From: Bacteriovorax sp. | Lineage (GTDB): Bacteria; Bdellovibrionota; Bacteriovoracia; Bacteriovoracales; Bacteriovoracaceae | Direction: 5' to 3' | Assembly (NCBI GenBank): GCA_014378525.1 | Contig: JACMNL010000038.1 | Span: 1-64,000, forward strand | Length of the DNA: 64,000 nt | In this document: in pieces, positions 61,689 through 64,000 of the stretch | Layout of the letters: every line of letters starts with the position of its first letter | Numbering within the stretch: position 1 is the stretch's first letter | Made by a program: the position numbers and the translations under genes | Notes under the pieces: generated by a model | Told to the model about the DNA's origin: nothing | Databases searched by the model: none | What the model saw: the letters and a program-made list of their open reading frames with translations, nothing else

Positions 61689-62591
61689 TTAATCGATCAA
61701 GAAAGCATTTATGATATTTTCAGCAGATAAAATCGACATGGCCCGTCTCGCTTCATAAGTGGCCGACCCGATATGAGGAAGAATGATCACATTTGGCAGA
61801 TTATAAAGAGGATGAGTCGGAACCAGTGGCTCAGGAGTGGTTACATCCAGGCCCGCTGAAAAGATTGCCCCCGATTTAAGTGCTTCATAAAGAGCGTCCT
61901 GATCAATAACATCACCACGTGCTGTGTTCACGATAATTGCAGTTTTTTTCATTGCCGCAATTTCTTTAATGCCAACGATATGTTTCGTCTCAGGTGTCAG
62001 TGGAACATGAATAGAGAGAACATCGAGGTCTTTTAAAAATTCATTCATATCGTCGCCGCGCTTGTAACCTCGAACTTCCATTTTAAAAGCTCCATGGGCC
62101 ATTTCACCAAGGCGCTGACCAATGCGTCCATATCCAATCACTCCCAGTTTTTTACCCAGTAGAGCGTGCCCCAGATGCCCAAGTGGCTCGAAGTGTTTCC
62201 ACTCACCACGTTCTGCTGTCTGCATGGCCGATCTGAAATTTCTTGCGGCCGCAATCATGAGACCAAAAGCAATTTCAGCTGTGGCCTCTGTGAGAACGTC
62301 CGGAGTATTTCCGATTTTTATTCCCAGTTTAGCTGCCGTTTCCATATCTGTATTGTTGGTTCCGACAGCGTAGTTGGTAATGATCTTTAGATGAGTGTTT
62401 TTTTCTAGGAATTCTTTGTTTATTGAATCGGCCATCGTGCAGATTATGGCATCTACATTTTTTGCTTTTTCCATTAATTCGGCCGGAGTTAAGGGTTCAT
62501 CCTTGCTTGAAACTAAAACTTCGAAGCCTTTATTTCGAAGGAGCTCAATTCCGTCAGGGAGTATTTTTCGGGTAACAAATACTTTTTTCAT
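61689..62591 (-). CDS. D-isomer-specific 2-hydroxyacid dehydrogenase
   Basis: A 300-residue NAD(P)-dependent dehydrogenase of the glyoxylate/hydroxypyruvate reductase group. It has NYAVGTNNTDMETAAKLGI, the nucleotide site KLGVIGYGRIGQRLGE, STxxxP-type VLSIHVPLTPET, IVNTARGDVIDQDAL, GLDVTTPEP, and the active-site His in ILPHIGSAT. It may reduce glyoxylate or hydroxypyruvate. The start at 62591 (MKKVFVTRK) is the conserved one; a TTG ten codons earlier is less likely. It appears to be a single gene. Confidence 0.92.
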   Translation of the reverse strand: MKKVFVTRKILPDGIELLRNKGFEVLVSSKDEPLTPAELMEKAKNVDAIICTMADSINKEFLEKNTHLKIITNYAVGTNNTDMETAAKLGIKIGNTPDVLTEATAEIAFGLMIAAARNFRSAMQTAERGEWKHFEPLGHLGHALLGKKLGVIGYGRIGQRLGEMAHGAFKMEVRGYKRGDDMNEFLKDLDVLSIHVPLTPETKHIVGIKEIAAMKKTAIIVNTARGDVIDQDALYEALKSGAIFSAGLDVTTPEPLVPTHPLYNLPNVIILPHIGSATYEARRAMSILSAENIINAFLID

Positions 62592-62758
62592 ATGTTTATG
62601 GTTCCTTAAATTTCTTACCAAATCTTACATCACCTATTAGGTCTATAAAAATGAACACAGTCAACTATTTTGTAGGAATAACGTATGTTTGGTGCTATTT
62701 TGCGCAGGATTGTGATCAAAGGTCGCATCGGTCTTACATCTGTTTATTGGAGAATTTG

Positions 62759-64000
62759 ATGAAAAAATTAATTACTTTAGCAACACTTCTACAGTTGGGT
62801 ACAGCTAGTGCTTCTGTTGTTGCGATCATGGACACAGGAACTGATTTATCTCACAAAGACCTTGCTCCAAAAGCATGGACTAACGTAGGTGAAAAAGAAG
62901 GAAGCTTAACAGACCTAGACGGTGACGGACTTCCAGGTGACGTACACGGATGGGATTTTACTGCTGAAGGCGGTGGATCTGCAAAAGCTTATAACGATAA
63001 ATACAATTATTTAATTACTGCTGATGCAGTTAAGTTTTATACTCTATACGCAAAGTACGAAACAAAAACGATTAACCAACTTGAGTTCTCTTGGTTAAAA
63101 GATAAAGTTAACGATAAAAACTTTATGAACGCTGTTAACTTTGTTGGTGGTTATGTTCACGGAACTCACGTTGGTGGTATCTCTGCTCTTAACAATGCAA
63201 ACGCAAAAGTAATGTCTCTAAAAATTCTTCCAACTGTTTATGAAGAACTTGCAGCTCCAGCAGCTCCGGGTGTTGAAAAATCTGTTGAACCTGTTCAATT
63301 AGAATTCGATTTTTCTCCAGCTAAAATGACTCTTGATGAGTACAATGCTGAAATCGTAAAATCTGCTCAACAACAAATTGATCAAATGACTCCGCTTCAC
63401 GCATTTTTAGATTTCCACCACGTTGACGTTGTTAACCAGTCATTCGGAATTGGACACGAAGCTGCTATCGGATTTATTAAGTCAGGATTTCAAGACAATA
63501 TTAAACGCGACCCAACTCAAGCCGAACTAGACGCTTTAGTAAAACTTTACTTCGATACACTTCGTGAGAAAGGCCCTGAAATGTTCGCTGCTGCTCCGAA
63601 AACTCTTTTCGTTATCGCTGCTGGTAACGACACTTCAGACAACGACGCTCTTGCCGATTACCCTGCTGATATCCCAGCTGCTAACAAGATCGTTGTTGCT
63701 GCTACAAACGGATACACAGAGATCGCAGACTTCTCTAACTTCGGTGCAACTAAAGTTGACGTAGCAGCTCCAGGTGTTGCTATTTTATCAACAGCTCCAA
63801 CTCAAACTTACCTTCCACTTTCAGGAACGTCTCAGGCAGCTCCATTCGTAACGAATGCCATTGCTCAAGCTAAAGATATGAACCCAGCTCTAGCGGCCGC
63901 AGATATCAAAGCAATCATCCTTGGTACGGTTGATGTAAAAGCATTCTTAAAAGGTAAAGTAGCGACTTCGGGAATTGTTAATAAGGCACGCGTTTTAAGA
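62759..64000 (+). CDS. Secreted subtilisin-like serine protease (runs off window)
   Basis: At least 414 residues, with no stop before the window ends. A signal peptide (1-18) is followed at once by the catalytic domain: Asp25 (IMDTGTDLSHKD), His137 (HGTHVGGIS), Asn290 (IAAGND, oxyanion hole) and Ser358 (SGTSQAAPFV). The family (S8) normally has a pro-peptide of about 70-100 residues; here there is none. An insert of about 90 residues between His and the oxyanion Asn contains an Ala/Pro stretch and a helical region. GGAG lies before the ATG. It may be activated or folded with help in trans, or use a C-terminal extension beyond the window. Confidence 0.92.
   Translation, partial: MKKLITLATLLQLGTASASVVAIMDTGTDLSHKDLAPKAWTNVGEKEGSLTDLDGDGLPGDVHGWDFTAEGGGSAKAYNDKYNYLITADAVKFYTLYAKYETKTINQLEFSWLKDKVNDKNFMNAVNFVGGYVHGTHVGGISALNNANAKVMSLKILPTVYEELAAPAAPGVEKSVEPVQLEFDFSPAKMTLDEYNAEIVKSAQQQIDQMTPLHAFLDFHHVDVVNQSFGIGHEAAIGFIKSGFQDNIKRDPTQAELDALVKLYFDTLREKGPEMFAAAPKTLFVIAAGNDTSDNDALADYPADIPAANKIVVAATNGYTEIADFSNFGATKVDVAAPGVAILSTAPTQTYLPLSGTSQAAPFVTNAIAQAKDMNPALAAADIKAIILGTVDVKAFLKGKVATSGIVNKARVLR

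Overview
This window is compact, AT-rich chromosomal DNA with genes on both strands, tightly packed operons (many ATGA and TAATG junctions), no rRNA, no CRISPR array and no gene-free stretch above 300 bases. The protein mix (FtsX-type and phosphonate-type transporters, many small secreted proteins, several secreted proteases, a methyl-accepting chemotaxis protein, a PSP1/RicT protein beside tmk and holB, GYF-like, HTTM and Hydin-like proteins) fits a Gram-negative bacterium of the Bdellovibrionota, most likely a Bacteriovorax/Peredibacter-like member of Bacteriovoracia. That placement is inference from gene content, not from a marker-gene tree.

Layout. 1-139: one end of an IS3-like insertion sequence. 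158-2009: a small unknown gene, then an operon of a Lys-rich protein, a periplasmic solute-binding protein and an EVE-domain protein. 2145-4177: a secreted protein-arginine deiminase homologue with a small secreted partner. 4253-9140: an HNH endonuclease and a translation/RNA operon (prfC, yecM-like, rlmK-like methyltransferase, DEAD-box helicase). 9314-14221: a 5'-nucleotidase and a phnD-phnE-phnC-metallophosphoesterase operon. 14335-18836: a condensation-type acyltransferase, a PlsC-like acyltransferase, and an arsS-like radical SAM gene next to a fused two-domain glycosyltransferase. 18912-22438: a flavoprotein and an operon of two unknown proteins plus a YbhN-type membrane protein. 22592-29510: a fused glycine decarboxylase, rsmJ, a SUI1 factor, a PfkB-family kinase, asnS and a small membrane protein.

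29520-36027: secreted proteins, the PSP1-holB-tmk operon, a GYF-like membrane protein and an outer-membrane protein. 36249-40465: a WaaA-like glycosyltransferase, a flavoprotein-like protein and a prepilin-like protein in overlapping order, then an outer-membrane barrel. 40655-45286: fatty-acid beta-oxidation (thiolase, FadJ-type multifunctional enzyme) with a LolC-like permease. 45296-51904: a chemotaxis receptor with a sigma-28-like promoter, an HTTM protein pair, tex and another flavoprotein. 51894-56550: a Kazal-domain lipoprotein, a CAT-anticodon tRNA, tilS, ftsH and a divergent folP. 56612-64000: two trypsin-like proteases around a VOC protein and a dihydroorotase-type amidohydrolase, a papain-like protease with a small partner, a 2-hydroxyacid dehydrogenase and a subtilisin-like protease that runs off the end.

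Two points stand out. First, the gene at 2540-4177 carries all four catalytic positions of animal-type peptidyl-arginine deiminases and a signal peptide. Second, at least nine genes have a -10-like hexamer 6-8 bases before the start codon and no Shine-Dalgarno sequence, which suggests leaderless mRNAs are common in this organism.
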